43,364 bases of DNA. Source: Oleispira sp. GTDB taxonomy: Bacteria > Pseudomonadota > Gammaproteobacteria > Pseudomonadales > Oceanobacteraceae. Below are positions 35,228-43,364 of the stretch, piece by piece. The notes beneath the pieces were generated by a model. The model was not told the DNA's origin. It was given only the letters and a program-made list of their open reading frames with translations, and did not search any database. Within the stretch, counting starts at the first letter, position 1; each line of letters starts with the position of its first letter. A program made the translations under genes and the position numbers. The stretch lies in the NCBI GenBank assembly GCA_016765295.1, contig JAESQF010000065.1, forward strand, positions 1-43,364, read 5' to 3'.

Positions 35228-36943
35228 ATGTCATTAGATTCTAAAAAAATATCAAAGATAGAATTTGAAGAGCTGCGGCTCAATAATTTTATGAAGGAGT
35301 CATTGCCTCACTATTTAGGTGCGATATTTGTTGCTGCTCCCTTTTATGCGTTTATTCTTCATAAATCAGCCATTGAACATGCTTATTTAATCTGGTTTTC
35401 TTTAGATTTGTTATTCTTAATAGCCACCCTTGGGGTGTACTATATTTACTATCGAAAAAAAGAAATGCTAAATTTAACGATAGCTGCCATTCCTATTGTA
35501 GGTTTTTCTTTGTTTATTACTACATCACCTTGGTTGTTTTTAAAGACAGATCAAAGTATTTATTATTTTACGATGATGGTGATGTTATTTTCTTTAGTCG
35601 CTAATTCAGCTTACGCATTTTCCTACTATTTGAAATTAATAGCCGTGCTATTAATTACGCCGTTAGCCTCTTTATTATTTAAAATTTCTTACAGTAATAT
35701 AGAGGATGGATTGATTTTACAGGTGGCTATTGTTCTAACAGTGGCTTCTGCTCTGGTTTTTTACCGATATATAAGCAATAGGTCTCTACAAACAATTGAA
35801 CTGCAGCTAGAAAATGTACAAGCTCGGATTGAGGCAGAGCAAGCAAACCATGCAAAATCTAAATTCTTAGCAGCGGCCAGTCATGATATTCGTCAGCCTT
35901 TACAAGCGGTGGTTTTCTTTCTAGAAACCTTAAAGAATCGTAATAGAGATCCCGATGATGAAATTATTTATGGACGCTTAGAGTCAAGTGTTGAGAGTAT
36001 GTCTGGGTTGCTTAATGATTTACTGGATATATCAAAGCTGGATGCTGATTCAGTACATAGTAAGTCAGAACACTTTAGTCTGACAGAGCTTGGCGATAGA
36101 TTAATAAATGATGTTCATCCATCGGCTGAAAAGAAGTCGTTAAGTATTGATAAGGATTCATCGGATCTTTATGTGTTTGCAGATACAATTTTATTAGATC
36201 GGGTGCTTAAAAATTTATTGTCGAATGCCGTTCAATATACCGACCAAGGAAGCATTAGCCTCTCTTCTCAGCAGCAAGCAGAGACTGTATTAATACAAGT
36301 TAAAGATACGGGTATTGGTATTCCTGCGAGTGAGCAGCAGAGTATTTTTGATGAATTTCATCAGTTACAGAACCCTGAGCGAGACAGTAATAATGGACTA
36401 GGTTTAGGCTTAGCGATTGTTAAACGCCTATGCGATCATCAAAATTGGCCGCTAACGTTAGTATCAGACTCATCAGGTAGCTGTTTCTCTGTTGAGGTAC
36501 CTTTGGGTGATCGAAATAAAGTAGTGGAGGTGACTCAGCCGAAGATTTCGGGAGAGCTAGGATCTATTCGAGTGCTAGTCATTGATGATGATGAGGCTAT
36601 TTGCCATAGCTTAGTCGCTTTATTTAAGAGCTGGGGAAGTGAGGTTGAAGCATTTGAAAGTGCGCAAGCAGCGGAAGATTTCTTATTAGCTAACCTTGAG
36701 TGGCGACCTAATTTATTAATATCGGACTACCGATTAAGAGAAAATAAAACAGGTGCAGAGGCTATTCAACAAATACATGGAGTACTAGACGAGGAAATTC
36801 CAGCGCTTATTATTACGGGAGATACGGATCCTCTTAGGATTCAAGAAGCAGAAGCGAGTGGTTTTGCTATTGTCCATAAGCCGATTAAAGCTGTGAAGAT
36901 CCGAACGTTTATACTGCAGCGCTGTAAACCCTTAATCAGCTGA
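35228..36943 (+). CDS. Membrane hybrid histidine kinase with C-terminal receiver (HK2)
   Basis: 571 residues, about six membrane helices (about 30-190), a short coiled linker, HisKA (His219 in AAASHDIRQPLQAV), HATPase (KNLLSNAVQY, DTGIGIP, GLGLGLAIVKRL) and a receiver (about 445-570, LVIDDDE, Asp500 in LLISDYRLRE, Lys in VHKPIKA). Domain order and long stretches match HK1. An AAAGGA site lies before the ATG. It sits between two NarL-type regulators, giving the order RR1-HK2-RR2. The signal is unknown. Confidence 0.93.
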   Translation: MSLDSKKISKIEFEELRLNNFMKESLPHYLGAIFVAAPFYAFILHKSAIEHAYLIWFSLDLLFLIATLGVYYIYYRKKEMLNLTIAAIPIVGFSLFITTSPWLFLKTDQSIYYFTMMVMLFSLVANSAYAFSYYLKLIAVLLITPLASLLFKISYSNIEDGLILQVAIVLTVASALVFYRYISNRSLQTIELQLENVQARIEAEQANHAKSKFLAAASHDIRQPLQAVVFFLETLKNRNRDPDDEIIYGRLESSVESMSGLLNDLLDISKLDADSVHSKSEHFSLTELGDRLINDVHPSAEKKSLSIDKDSSDLYVFADTILLDRVLKNLLSNAVQYTDQGSISLSSQQQAETVLIQVKDTGIGIPASEQQSIFDEFHQLQNPERDSNNGLGLGLAIVKRLCDHQNWPLTLVSDSSGSCFSVEVPLGDRNKVVEVTQPKISGELGSIRVLVIDDDEAICHSLVALFKSWGSEVEAFESAQAAEDFLLANLEWRPNLLISDYRLRENKTGAEAIQQIHGVLDEEIPALIITGDTDPLRIQEAEASGFAIVHKPIKAVKIRTFILQRCKPLIS

Positions 36944-36989
36944 CATTAGGTTCACCCTCAGGGATTAGCTGAATATCTTCTTGTCTTAT

Positions 36990-36995
36990 TATAAT
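36990..36995 (+). promoter_or_regulatory. Possible -10 element upstream of RR2
   Basis: A perfect TATAAT lies 38 bp before the ATG at 37034 in the 90-bp gap after HK2. No good -35 was found at normal spacing, so an activator might be needed, or the match may be chance. Confidence 0.3.
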
Positions 36996-37033
36996 GTACT
37001 GATGTTACAACTTATACCGAGCTTCCGTTACAA

Positions 37034-37684
37034 ATGAAAATATTACACCTAGAAGATCATACTTTATTTGCTGAAAGCTTCAGTGCCTTATTAACAAGTT
37101 TGCGCAGTGATTTTCAAATTATTAGTGCCTCGACAACCAGAGCCGCTCTGGAAATACTGTCTGAACACGAAGATATCGATTTAATTATCATTGATTTGAA
37201 TGTGCCAGGACTTCACGGGCTGACATTTATTGATGGTTTAAATCAACGTAACTTGTACATTCCGTTTATTCTTTTATCTGCATCAGACGACTTGAAAAAA
37301 ATTCGCTTGGCATTACGTAATGGTGCGTCGGGTTTTATACCAAAAACTAATTCAGCCAAGCAAATATTAGCGGCTATCGATCAGGTCATGGGAGGCAGTG
37401 TTGTCATTTCTGCAGAGCTCAAAAAACAGCTAAAGATACTTGATGAAAAGGAACCAGTAGGGAGTGTTTCTTCTGAAATTGCACGGCGCTATCAATTATC
37501 TGAACGCCAGCTTGATGTATTAAATCTTATTCAGAAAGGTTGTAGTAATCAAGAGGTAGCACAGGTACTCAATATAAGTGTTAATACCGTTAAAGTTCAT
37601 ATGCGAGTACTGTGCGAAGCATTTGAAGCAAAAAATCGTAACGACTGCGTTTCTTATGCAGAAAAAATAGGTCTGCTTATTTAA
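37034..37684 (+). CDS. NarL/LuxR-type response regulator (RR2)
   Basis: 216 residues. The receiver has LEDH, Asp54 in IIDLNVPGLHG and Lys in GFIPKT. The C-terminal helix-turn-helix has LSERQLDVLNLIQKGCSNQEVAQVLNISVNTVKVHMRVL. It closely resembles RR1 over its full length, with differences mainly in the linker and recognition helix. The ribosome-binding site is weak. A hairpin with a short T run follows the gene, separating it from the lipoprotein gene downstream. Confidence 0.92.
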   Translation: MKILHLEDHTLFAESFSALLTSLRSDFQIISASTTRAALEILSEHEDIDLIIIDLNVPGLHGLTFIDGLNQRNLYIPFILLSASDDLKKIRLALRNGASGFIPKTNSAKQILAAIDQVMGGSVVISAELKKQLKILDEKEPVGSVSSEIARRYQLSERQLDVLNLIQKGCSNQEVAQVLNISVNTVKVHMRVLCEAFEAKNRNDCVSYAEKIGLLI

Positions 37685-37732
37685 CCTGTAAAACGCCCCT
37701 ATATTTCCTCTTCTGAATACTCTGTTCACCCT

Positions 37733-37755
37733 GAAGTATTATTCAATACTTCTTT
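37733..37755 (+). terminator. Terminator after RR2
   Basis: GAAGTATT-ATTC-AATACTTC is a perfect 8-bp stem with a 4-base loop followed by TTT, 49 bp past the RR2 stop. Confidence 0.65.
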
Positions 37756-37870
37756 AATCATTATTTAATAGCAACTACTAAAACAAAGAGCCTTTAAATT
37801 AACACCACATCAAACAAGTGGTTTGATTTACAGGCTCAATTCAACGTGTTGCTATTGAGTGAGAAAGAAT

Positions 37871-39568
37871 ATGAATAACATGAATAAGAACGTATTGGCC
37901 TTGGCCGTTTGTTCGTTATTAACTGCTTGTGGTGGCTCAGGCGGGGGTTCTGGTGGCGGTGCAGCAGGTGGCGAAACAGGTGGCGAAACAGGTGGCGAAA
38001 CGGGTGGTGCAGGTACTGGCCCCAAAGATTATACTCTCAGTGGTAGCGTATCAGGCCTTACCGGTACACTTGATTTAATTAATACCAGCAACCAAGAAAC
38101 TGTTTCTATTGCAGGTAATAGCTTTGCCTTTTCGCAAAAGCTAGCTAATCAAGCACAATATGATATTAATCTAGCTTCCGCTGCTGATGGTCAGCAGCTG
38201 TGTGAAGTAATCGATGGCTCTGGCGTAGTAGCAGCGGCCAGTGTTACTGATATCGAAATAGTATGCCGTGACTGGGCCGCAATTGCCACTATCCTAAACA
38301 GCGGTACTGCAGAAGCTCGATATCCAAAAATTGCCCGCGTCGATGATGCATTGGAAGTGGTTTGGTTTGACCGTCAGATTGGCGCGTGGCTTTTTAAACG
38401 TGCTTATGATGCTGCTAACGGTTGGGGTGATGCATCGTTTTATGCAAGTGTTGACGGTTATCGAGCCAATGGCCATAAGGTCGTTGCTAATAGCCAGGGG
38501 GAGAGCATGGTGGTTTATAAGTCAACTCGTCCTCATTATGGCGGTGAATTTATCTATGCCAGCAACAGTCTTGATATATCAACCAGCAATTTTACTGAGC
38601 ATGGCCGTTCTTACGACTATGATATCGATATTGATGACCAAGGCCATGTGTTATTGGTGTGGGTTAAGTCTGATAACTTAGTATCAACGGAGAAGTCTGT
38701 ATATTACAAATATTTTGATGGCAGCTGGGGCTCTGAAGTCAAGTTAGAAACCAATACCACAGGTGATGCTAAGCACCCAGTGGTGAAGTTTACCGGAAAT
38801 GGCACGGCCGTTGTGGCATGGGCATTTGCTACACATCCGGGTCCTGGCCCTAGTGCTGGTCCTATATATGATGGCGTACAAGTAGCTTCTTTTGATGCAA
38901 GTAAAGCTAGCAATAAATGGACGGCAGACAGTTCTATTGATACCGCTAACGGTGGTTGTGCGCAGGTCGTCGATAGATCAATTGATATCGATGTTACCGA
39001 AAATGGCACGCCGACAGTTGCCTGGATGCAAGGTAATGGTCAGTGTGGTGGTGCTTATAAACAACCACTGCAGATAAGTAAGTTAGAGCAATCAACTTGG
39101 TCTGCTCCGATTAATATTTCAGGTGTTGATACCTCATCGAGTAGTGCAAAAATATTAGCTCTTACAGGCAATAAGATATTAGCAGTCTTCAATGACAGTA
39201 TTAAAACTTTTGCTAAAACCTGTGATATGACCACGGACACTTGTACCGGTGCTACGGAATTGGCAGCAGAGTTTAGAGAAATTCAATCACTGGCAAAAGA
39301 TAACAATAATAATGTCATGGCTGCTTGGATTGGCGGCGATAATGCTTATGTGAATCGTTATGATGCGGTTAATGATAGCTGGAGTGTTATGAGTAAGATA
39401 AATAATGATACTGTAGGAAATGCTGAGATTGCAGCACTTGATGGTGATTTTGTTGTGACCTGGTCTGAGTATAGAGATTTGTCTCCATCATCTTCATTAA
39501 AAATAGTGCCACTTTCTGTTGCCACTAATCGCTGGACTGTATTTGCTAAGGAATTTAAAACACAATAA
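37871..39568 (+). CDS. Lipoprotein with Gly-rich linker and beta-propeller-like repeats
   Basis: The frame opens with GTG at 37859; the ATG at 37871, after GAGAAAG, is the better start and gives 565 residues. The signal peptide ends in the lipobox LLTAC, followed by a Gly-rich linker with GGET repeats. A short beta domain (about 50-130) and a long region of repeated beta-strand motifs of the kind DDQGHVLLVWVK, GTAVVAWAFA, NGTPTVAWMQG and NNNVMAAWIGG follow, resembling sialidase-like propeller blades. I do not recognise a named family. It is probably a surface-exposed lipoprotein. The gene follows RR2 and is a plausible target of the regulators, by position only. Confidence 0.75.
   Translation: MNNMNKNVLALAVCSLLTACGGSGGGSGGGAAGGETGGETGGETGGAGTGPKDYTLSGSVSGLTGTLDLINTSNQETVSIAGNSFAFSQKLANQAQYDINLASAADGQQLCEVIDGSGVVAAASVTDIEIVCRDWAAIATILNSGTAEARYPKIARVDDALEVVWFDRQIGAWLFKRAYDAANGWGDASFYASVDGYRANGHKVVANSQGESMVVYKSTRPHYGGEFIYASNSLDISTSNFTEHGRSYDYDIDIDDQGHVLLVWVKSDNLVSTEKSVYYKYFDGSWGSEVKLETNTTGDAKHPVVKFTGNGTAVVAWAFATHPGPGPSAGPIYDGVQVASFDASKASNKWTADSSIDTANGGCAQVVDRSIDIDVTENGTPTVAWMQGNGQCGGAYKQPLQISKLEQSTWSAPINISGVDTSSSSAKILALTGNKILAVFNDSIKTFAKTCDMTTDTCTGATELAAEFREIQSLAKDNNNNVMAAWIGGDNAYVNRYDAVNDSWSVMSKINNDTVGNAEIAALDGDFVVTWSEYRDLSPSSSLKIVPLSVATNRWTVFAKEFKTQ
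37967..38002 (+). repeat. 12-bp tandem repeat encoding GGET linker
   Basis: Three copies of GGTGGCGAAACA (the third ends in G) in frame within the lipoprotein gene, directly after the lipidation site. Copy number may vary between strains. Confidence 0.85.
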
Positions 39569-39667
39569 AAGATACGATAATATTTAATGAAATACGTATA
39601 ACTTAGAAGAGTAAAAAAATGATTAAGTTATAGGAAAAAGTTTAATTTCTACCCTAGCAAGTAAGAC

Positions 39668-39699
39668 AAAAGCCAATCTAAAGGAATAGATTGGCTTTT
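39668..39699. terminator. Bidirectional terminator between the lipoprotein gene and hisF
   Basis: AAAAGCCAATCTA and TAGATTGGCTTTT form a perfect 13-bp stem with a 6-base loop and A/T tracts on both sides. It serves the two convergent genes. Confidence 0.88.
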
Positions 39700-39733
39700 T
39701 ATTTTCTTCGGAATTTTAAAATTCAGTCGGCGT

Positions 39734-40522
39734 TTAGTCTAAGCGCATCTCAATTCCTGCATCGCTCATGTGCTGCTTCGCTTCTTGCACGGTATATTCA
39801 CCAAAGTGAAAAATACTCGCCGCTAAAACTGCATCCGCATGACCTAAGGTTACACCTTCAGCCAAGTGCTCTAAATTACCAACACCACCCGAAGCGATCA
39901 CCGGAATATTCACAGCATCACTAACCGCGCGCGTAACACCCAAATCAAAACCTGTTTTAACGCCATCACGATCCATACTGGTTAACAGTATTTCACCGGC
40001 GCCGTAATCAGCCATCTTAATCGCCCACTCAACGGCATCAATGCCAGTGGCTTTACGGCCACCGTGGGTAAAGATCTCCCACTTGTTATCCACATCGCCA
40101 AGCTCACCAGAACCTGCAACACGCTTTGCATCAATCGCAACAACGATGCATTGAGCGCCAAACTTCTCGGAAGCTTCACGCACAAAGTCAGGGTTAGTAA
40201 CAGCTGCTGAGTTGATTGATACTTTATCTGCGCCGGCATTTAACATGCGGCGAATATCTTCAATTTCACGAATACCACCACCAACAGTCAGTGGAATAAA
40301 AACGTGTTCAGCAATCGCTTCGACCATTTTCACGGTAGTGCCACGAGCCTCGACAGTCGCGGTGATATCAAGAAAGGTTATTTCGTCTGCGCCTTGCTCG
40401 TCATAACGTTTGGCAACCTCAACCGGGTCACCGGCATCACGAATACCGACAAAGTTAACGCCCTTCACGACACGACCTTGATCGACATCGAGACAAGGGA
40501 TAATACGTTTTGCTAATGCCAT
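39734..40522 (-). CDS. hisF: Imidazole glycerol phosphate synthase subunit HisF
   Basis: 262 residues, TIM-barrel cyclase subunit. Family motifs are [24 protein letters not shown] (catalytic Asp11-type), [18 protein letters not shown], and the second phosphate site at ASGGVG. With HisH it turns PRFAR and glutamine-derived ammonia into imidazole glycerol phosphate and AICAR. The gene is last in the minus-strand his group; hisA, often directly upstream, is absent. Confidence 0.97.
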   Translation of the reverse strand: MALAKRIIPCLDVDQGRVVKGVNFVGIRDAGDPVEVAKRYDEQGADEITFLDITATVEARGTTVKMVEAIAEHVFIPLTVGGGIREIEDIRRMLNAGADKVSINSAAVTNPDFVREASEKFGAQCIVVAIDAKRVAGSGELGDVDNKWEIFTHGGRKATGIDAVEWAIKMADYGAGEILLTSMDRDGVKTGFDLGVTRAVSDAVNIPVIASGGVGNLEHLAEGVTLGHADAVLAASIFHFGEYTVQEAKQHMSDAGIEMRLD

Positions 40523-40547
40523 AACTATTTACCGAATTAATTGATTC

Positions 40548-40679
40548 GCAAGCTAAGAAAACAGCATGATTGAGTATTTATTCCACGCAACGCCGTGAAT
40601 ACGGTCCCTGTAGGCTTGGGCTCGGCTCCTGCCTCACACATGCGCTACACAAACACTCAATAATACTGCATTAGCTTGC
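40548..40679. repeat. Palindromic intergenic element between hisH and hisF
   Basis: The 170-bp gap contains long nested inverted repeats: outer GCAAGCTAA (40548-40556) and TTAGCTTGC (40671-40679), inner ATTGAGT (40569-40575) and ACTCAAT (40655-40661), then a GC-rich centre with TGTAGGC/GCCT-C-ACA. The centre differs sharply in base composition from the flanks. It looks like a dispersed intergenic repeat of the REP/MITE kind, but no second copy exists in this window. Confidence 0.55.
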
Positions 40680-40692
40680 TAGCATTATTTGT

Positions 40693-41364
40693 TTAAGCCT
40701 GACCATCCCAGCTTAAAAAGTTCTGCAATAACTGCAGGCCGTTCTTGTGACTCTTCTCTGGGTGGAATTGCACCGCAAAGATATTGTCTTGCCCCATGGC
40801 TGCCGCGAACGGCTTACCATAATGACCACGGCCTTTAACTTGGCTCTGATCATCAGCGCTAACAAAATAAGAATGCACAAAATAGAAACGACTGTGATCT
40901 TTAATATCTTGCCATAACGGGTGAGCAACCTGCTCAACCTGATTCCAACCCATGTGCGGTACTTTTAAGCGGCCGCAGGTGCCGTCTAATTGCTCATCAC
41001 CTAATAGCTTGTCACCAAAATACTGCACCTGGCCCTGGAACATGTTCATGCAATCAATGCCGCCGTTCTCTTCAGAACGGGTCATCATCGCTTGCAAGCC
41101 CACACAAATACCTAATAGCGGTTTTGTTTTAGCCACCTCAGCAACAACCTGATCAATCTCACGGGCACGAATTTCACCCATGCAATCACGAATGGCGCCA
41201 ACACCTGGCAGCACTACGTGATCAGCGGCTAATATCACCGCCGGATCTGAGGTCACTAGAATATTGCAATTAGGCGCAACCTTTTGCAGCGCTCCATGAG
41301 CGCTGTGCAAATTACCCATGCCGTAATCGATGACCGCACAGGTTTTACTGATTACTTTGCTCAT
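40693..41364 (-). CDS. hisH: Imidazole glycerol phosphate synthase glutamine amidotransferase subunit HisH
   Basis: 223 residues, class I glutamine amidotransferase. It has [11 protein letters not shown] at the start, the nucleophile Cys in LLGICVGLQ, and the His-Glu pair in [16 protein letters not shown]. It supplies ammonia to HisF. It lies 3 bp downstream of hisB on the minus strand, so the two are co-transcribed. Confidence 0.96.
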   Translation of the reverse strand: MSKVISKTCAVIDYGMGNLHSAHGALQKVAPNCNILVTSDPAVILAADHVVLPGVGAIRDCMGEIRAREIDQVVAEVAKTKPLLGICVGLQAMMTRSEENGGIDCMNMFQGQVQYFGDKLLGDEQLDGTCGRLKVPHMGWNQVEQVAHPLWQDIKDHSRFYFVHSYFVSADDQSQVKGRGHYGKPFAAAMGQDNIFAVQFHPEKSHKNGLQLLQNFLSWDGQA

Positions 41365-41367
41365 GGA

Positions 41368-41967
41368 CTATAGAACACCCTTAGTCGATGGCATTTTTCC
41401 TGCCATACGCGGGTCATGCTCTAGCGCCATACGTAAAGCACGGCCAAAGGCTTTAAAGATAGTTTCCGCTTGGTGATGAGCATTGAAACCCTTTAGGTTA
41501 TCAATGTGCATGCTTACGCCCGCGTGATTCACAAAGCCATGGAAAAATTCCCAAAATAGCTGAGTATCAAAGCGGCCGATATTGCCGCGGGTAAAATCAC
41601 ACTTAAAATCTAAGCTTGGACGACCGGAAAAATCGATCACAACACGCGATAAGGCTTCGTCTAATGGTACATAAGAATGTCCATAACGCACGATACCGCG
41701 CTTATCACCAACGGCCTGAGCAAAGGCCTGACCTAAGGTAATGCCGATATCTTCAACAGTATGGTGATCATCAATGTGAGTATCGCCATCACAAAAAATA
41801 TCTAAATCAATCATGCCATGACGGGCGATTTGATCCATCATGTGCTCTAGAAATGGCACACCCGTATCGAATTTTCCTTCACCAGTACCATCTAAATTGA
41901 TACTGACTTTAATTTTTGTTTCTGAGGTATTACGCTCTACAACTGCCTTGCGGCTGGCATCTGCCAT
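41368..41967 (-). CDS. hisB: Imidazoleglycerol-phosphate dehydratase HisB
   Basis: The frame is open to 42009, but the ATG at 41967 follows GGAG seven bases upstream and starts at the usual family position, giving 199 residues. It is the monofunctional form without the phosphatase domain. Manganese-binding motifs are [14 protein letters not shown] and [14 protein letters not shown]. It catalyses the sixth step of histidine synthesis. It is divergent from the PanZ-like gene, with 81 bp between the starts. Confidence 0.96.
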   Translation of the reverse strand: MADASRKAVVERNTSETKIKVSINLDGTGEGKFDTGVPFLEHMMDQIARHGMIDLDIFCDGDTHIDDHHTVEDIGITLGQAFAQAVGDKRGIVRYGHSYVPLDEALSRVVIDFSGRPSLDFKCDFTRGNIGRFDTQLFWEFFHGFVNHAGVSMHIDNLKGFNAHHQAETIFKAFGRALRMALEHDPRMAGKMPSTKGVL

Positions 41968-42048
41968 GTGAAACTCCAAAAAGATCTCGCCAAACGGGAA
42001 AAAAGTCATTATAAAGCAAAGCTAAGCGACTACCAAATAGAGAACCTT

Positions 42049-42465
42049 ATGCCAGTACATCTAGAACACATTAGCCAACCGAGCGAACAAGACTGGATTG
42101 ACCTAGGTAAAATATATGCCGATGCGCCACCGCAATGGCTTAGCGATAATAACGATATCAAAGCTTCTCTGCAGGCCTTATTAGATCAAGATGTATGGTT
42201 TATCAGTGGCCGCTTTAACGCTCGATTATTAGGGGCTATGCAGGCGAGAAAAAATGGCAACAATATAACGCTATCTCACTTCTGCGTCCGTAATATCACG
42301 GTTAAGCGTGGCGTAGCCCATCAAATGCTGCACCATATAAATGCTTGGGCAGATGCGAATGGCTATACCCTTATCGCCAAAGGCGTTCCTGAAGAGCTCG
42401 CTAAACCGTTGATTAAGCGTGATTTTATTGTGAATAATAATGATTTCATTCGCAATCCAAAGTAG
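42049..42465 (+). CDS. PanZ-like acetyl-CoA-binding GNAT-fold protein
   Basis: The frame opens at 41968, overlapping hisB, but MPVHLEHISQPSEQDWIDLG at 42049 fits the family start, giving 138 residues. The motifs DWIDLGKIYADAP, ISGRFNARLLGAM and VRNITVKRGVAHQML match the PanZ/PanM family, in which a GNAT-fold protein senses acetyl-CoA and promotes maturation and feedback control of aspartate decarboxylase PanD. Whether it does so here is inferred. A hairpin follows at 42472. Confidence 0.78.
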   Translation: MPVHLEHISQPSEQDWIDLGKIYADAPPQWLSDNNDIKASLQALLDQDVWFISGRFNARLLGAMQARKNGNNITLSHFCVRNITVKRGVAHQMLHHINAWADANGYTLIAKGVPEELAKPLIKRDFIVNNNDFIRNPK

Positions 42466-42471
42466 CTTCTC

Positions 42472-42499
42472 TTGATTGTTCATCTAATGGAACAATCAA
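42472..42499 (+). terminator. Hairpin after the PanZ-like gene
   Basis: TTGATTGTTC and GAACAATCAA form a perfect 10-bp stem with an 8-base loop, 6 bp past the stop codon. The T run after it is broken (TTCGCTTTC). Confidence 0.6.
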
Positions 42500-42547
42500 T
42501 TCGCTTTCTGACCTCTAACCAATGACTAATTCTTCAGCCATAATCAG

Positions 42548-42576
42548 CTTTCAAGTTTAGCAAGCAGTGCTATTAT
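42548..42576 (+). promoter_or_regulatory. Possible sigma-70 promoter of the mlaC-like gene
   Basis: TATTAT at 42571-42576 with CTTTCA at 42548-42553, spacer 17 bp, lies 23 bp before the ATG at 42600. The -35 is weak. The same CTTTCA hexamer at the same spacing is found before trmL. Confidence 0.35.
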
Positions 42577-42599
42577 TAATTCAGATAGAGGACTTTAGC

Positions 42600-43202
42600 A
42601 TGAAGCGTTTAGCAATCACCATTTCCTTAGTGTTGGCCTTTTTCACCGGCACCGCCAGTGCTACGGGTCCAACAGAAACCGTTAAATATGCAACCTCTAG
42701 CATTATTAACGAGTTGTCTCAGCTAGAAGGCGAACAACGCAGCCAACACGAAATTCAGCGGTTAGTAGAAACCTATATATTACCGGCTATCGATCAAGAA
42801 AAAATTGCCAAATTAGCACTCGGTAAGCACTGGAAAAAGGCGACTGCCGAGCAACGTGCCGCCTTTATTGATACCTTCAGGGATCTGCAGATTCGAACCT
42901 ATACCGGTGCTTTTACCGCCTTTAATGGCCAAGAATTTAATTTCAAAAAACCTAGATTTAACAAAACAGGCAGCAAAGCGATTGTTAAAGGTGAAATGGT
43001 ACAGCCCAATGGACAAAAGATTCCGGTGGACTTCAAGCTGTATGTTAACAAGCAGCAGCAATGGAAAATCTACGACGCCGTCATTGCTGGCCTAGGCATG
43101 GTTAAAACCTACCGCCAACAACTAAATCAACAGTTAAGAAATAACAGCCTCGATGACATTATTAATAGTATGCGCACTGATCTACAAACAGCTCAACGCT
43201 AG
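42600..43202 (+). CDS. MlaC/Ttg2D-type periplasmic phospholipid-binding protein
   Basis: The frame opens at 42567; the ATG at 42600 follows GAGGA and starts a clean signal peptide (about 1-21, ending ASA), giving 200 residues. The mature part has the MlaC-family pattern LVETYILPAIDQEKIAKLALGKHWKKA, FRDLQIRTYTGAF, PVDFKL and WKIYDAVIAGLGMVKTYRQQL. The family ferries phospholipids between the outer-membrane MlaA complex and the inner-membrane MlaFEDB transporter. No other mla gene is adjacent, so it is an orphan or a divergent paralogue. Confidence 0.88.
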   Translation: MKRLAITISLVLAFFTGTASATGPTETVKYATSSIINELSQLEGEQRSQHEIQRLVETYILPAIDQEKIAKLALGKHWKKATAEQRAAFIDTFRDLQIRTYTGAFTAFNGQEFNFKKPRFNKTGSKAIVKGEMVQPNGQKIPVDFKLYVNKQQQWKIYDAVIAGLGMVKTYRQQLNQQLRNNSLDDIINSMRTDLQTAQR

Positions 43203-43235
43203 TATTAATATTTTCATCCCCTAGGTTGTTAACCT

Positions 43236-43272
43236 GAGTCTCAGACCACCACCTGAGACTCTCTTCTTATTT
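43236..43272 (+). terminator. Terminator after the mlaC-like gene
   Basis: GAGTCTCAG and CTGAGACTC form a perfect 9-bp stem with an 8-base loop, followed by the T-rich TCTTCTTATTT. Confidence 0.82.
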
Positions 43273-43346
43273 ATTCTAAGCCCCTCCTGTTACGCAAAAA
43301 AACGTCTAGACTCTAACTAGTGACCTTTTATGAAAAATAAAGCCCT

Positions 43347-43352
43347 AAGGAG
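43347..43352 (+). promoter_or_regulatory. Possible ribosome-binding site for a gene beyond the right edge
   Basis: AAGGAG stands 12 bases before the window end. A start codon would fall at or just past the edge. Alternatively an ATG at 43330 opens a frame to the edge, but without a ribosome-binding site. Confidence 0.3.
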
Positions 43353-43364
43353 TTGTTACCATAG

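Overview
The window is a stretch of a Gammaproteobacterium chromosome. Gene content and order (a DUF4124-type gene end before ntrB-ntrC, a complete MSHA pilus operon, secB, gpmI-envC-ctpA-yibQ, and hisF/hisH/hisB next to a PanZ-like gene) point to a marine member of the Pseudomonadales/Cellvibrionales/Alteromonadales neighbourhood. I cannot name the genus. No tRNA, rRNA, CRISPR array, insertion sequence or prophage was seen.

Layout. (1) 1-2881, plus strand: the end of a DUF4124-like gene, then glnL (ntrB) and glnG (ntrC), preceded by a good NtrC box and a sigma-54 promoter. (2) 2908-19484, minus strand: one long, tightly overlapped mannose-sensitive-haemagglutinin-type (MSHA) type IV pilus operon, in transcription order mshI, mshI2 (PilN-like), mshJ, mshK, mshL, mshM, mshN, mshE, mshG, mshB, mshA, mshC, mshD, mshO, mshP, mshQ. 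mshF is not present. (3) 19685-26437: housekeeping and envelope genes: trmL, secB, a rhodanese, gpmI, envC, ctpA and a YibQ-type deacetylase-fold protein. The last four form an operon with a cell-division and peptidoglycan theme. (4) 26543-39568: an accessory block with an isolated small flagellin, two paralogous membrane hybrid histidine kinases, two paralogous NarL/LuxR-type response regulators, the decayed receiver of a third hybrid kinase, and three large secreted or surface proteins (delta-60 repeat protein with a GlyGly-CTERM tail, ELWxxDGT-repeat lipoprotein, and a Gly-rich-linker lipoprotein). (5) 39734-43202: hisF, hisH and hisB on the minus strand, with a 170-bp palindromic intergenic element where hisA is commonly found. 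A PanZ-like acetyltransferase-fold protein and an MlaC-type periplasmic lipid-binding protein follow on the plus strand.

How it works together. The MSHA operon should build a retractable surface-attachment pilus. Its assembly ATPase MshE keeps the N-terminal MshEN repeats known to bind c-di-GMP, and MshQ carries a lectin-like domain. The accessory block is the least explained part. It looks like a phosphorelay (hybrid kinase plus NarL-type regulator) that has been duplicated and partly lost among genes for large secreted beta-rich proteins. I infer, but cannot show, that the regulators control those proteins.

The strongest leads are this kinase/regulator/surface-protein block with its receiver relic at 34158-34478, the isolated minimal flagellin, the Ala/Pro-rich C-terminal loop of the MshA pilin, and the palindromic element replacing hisA.
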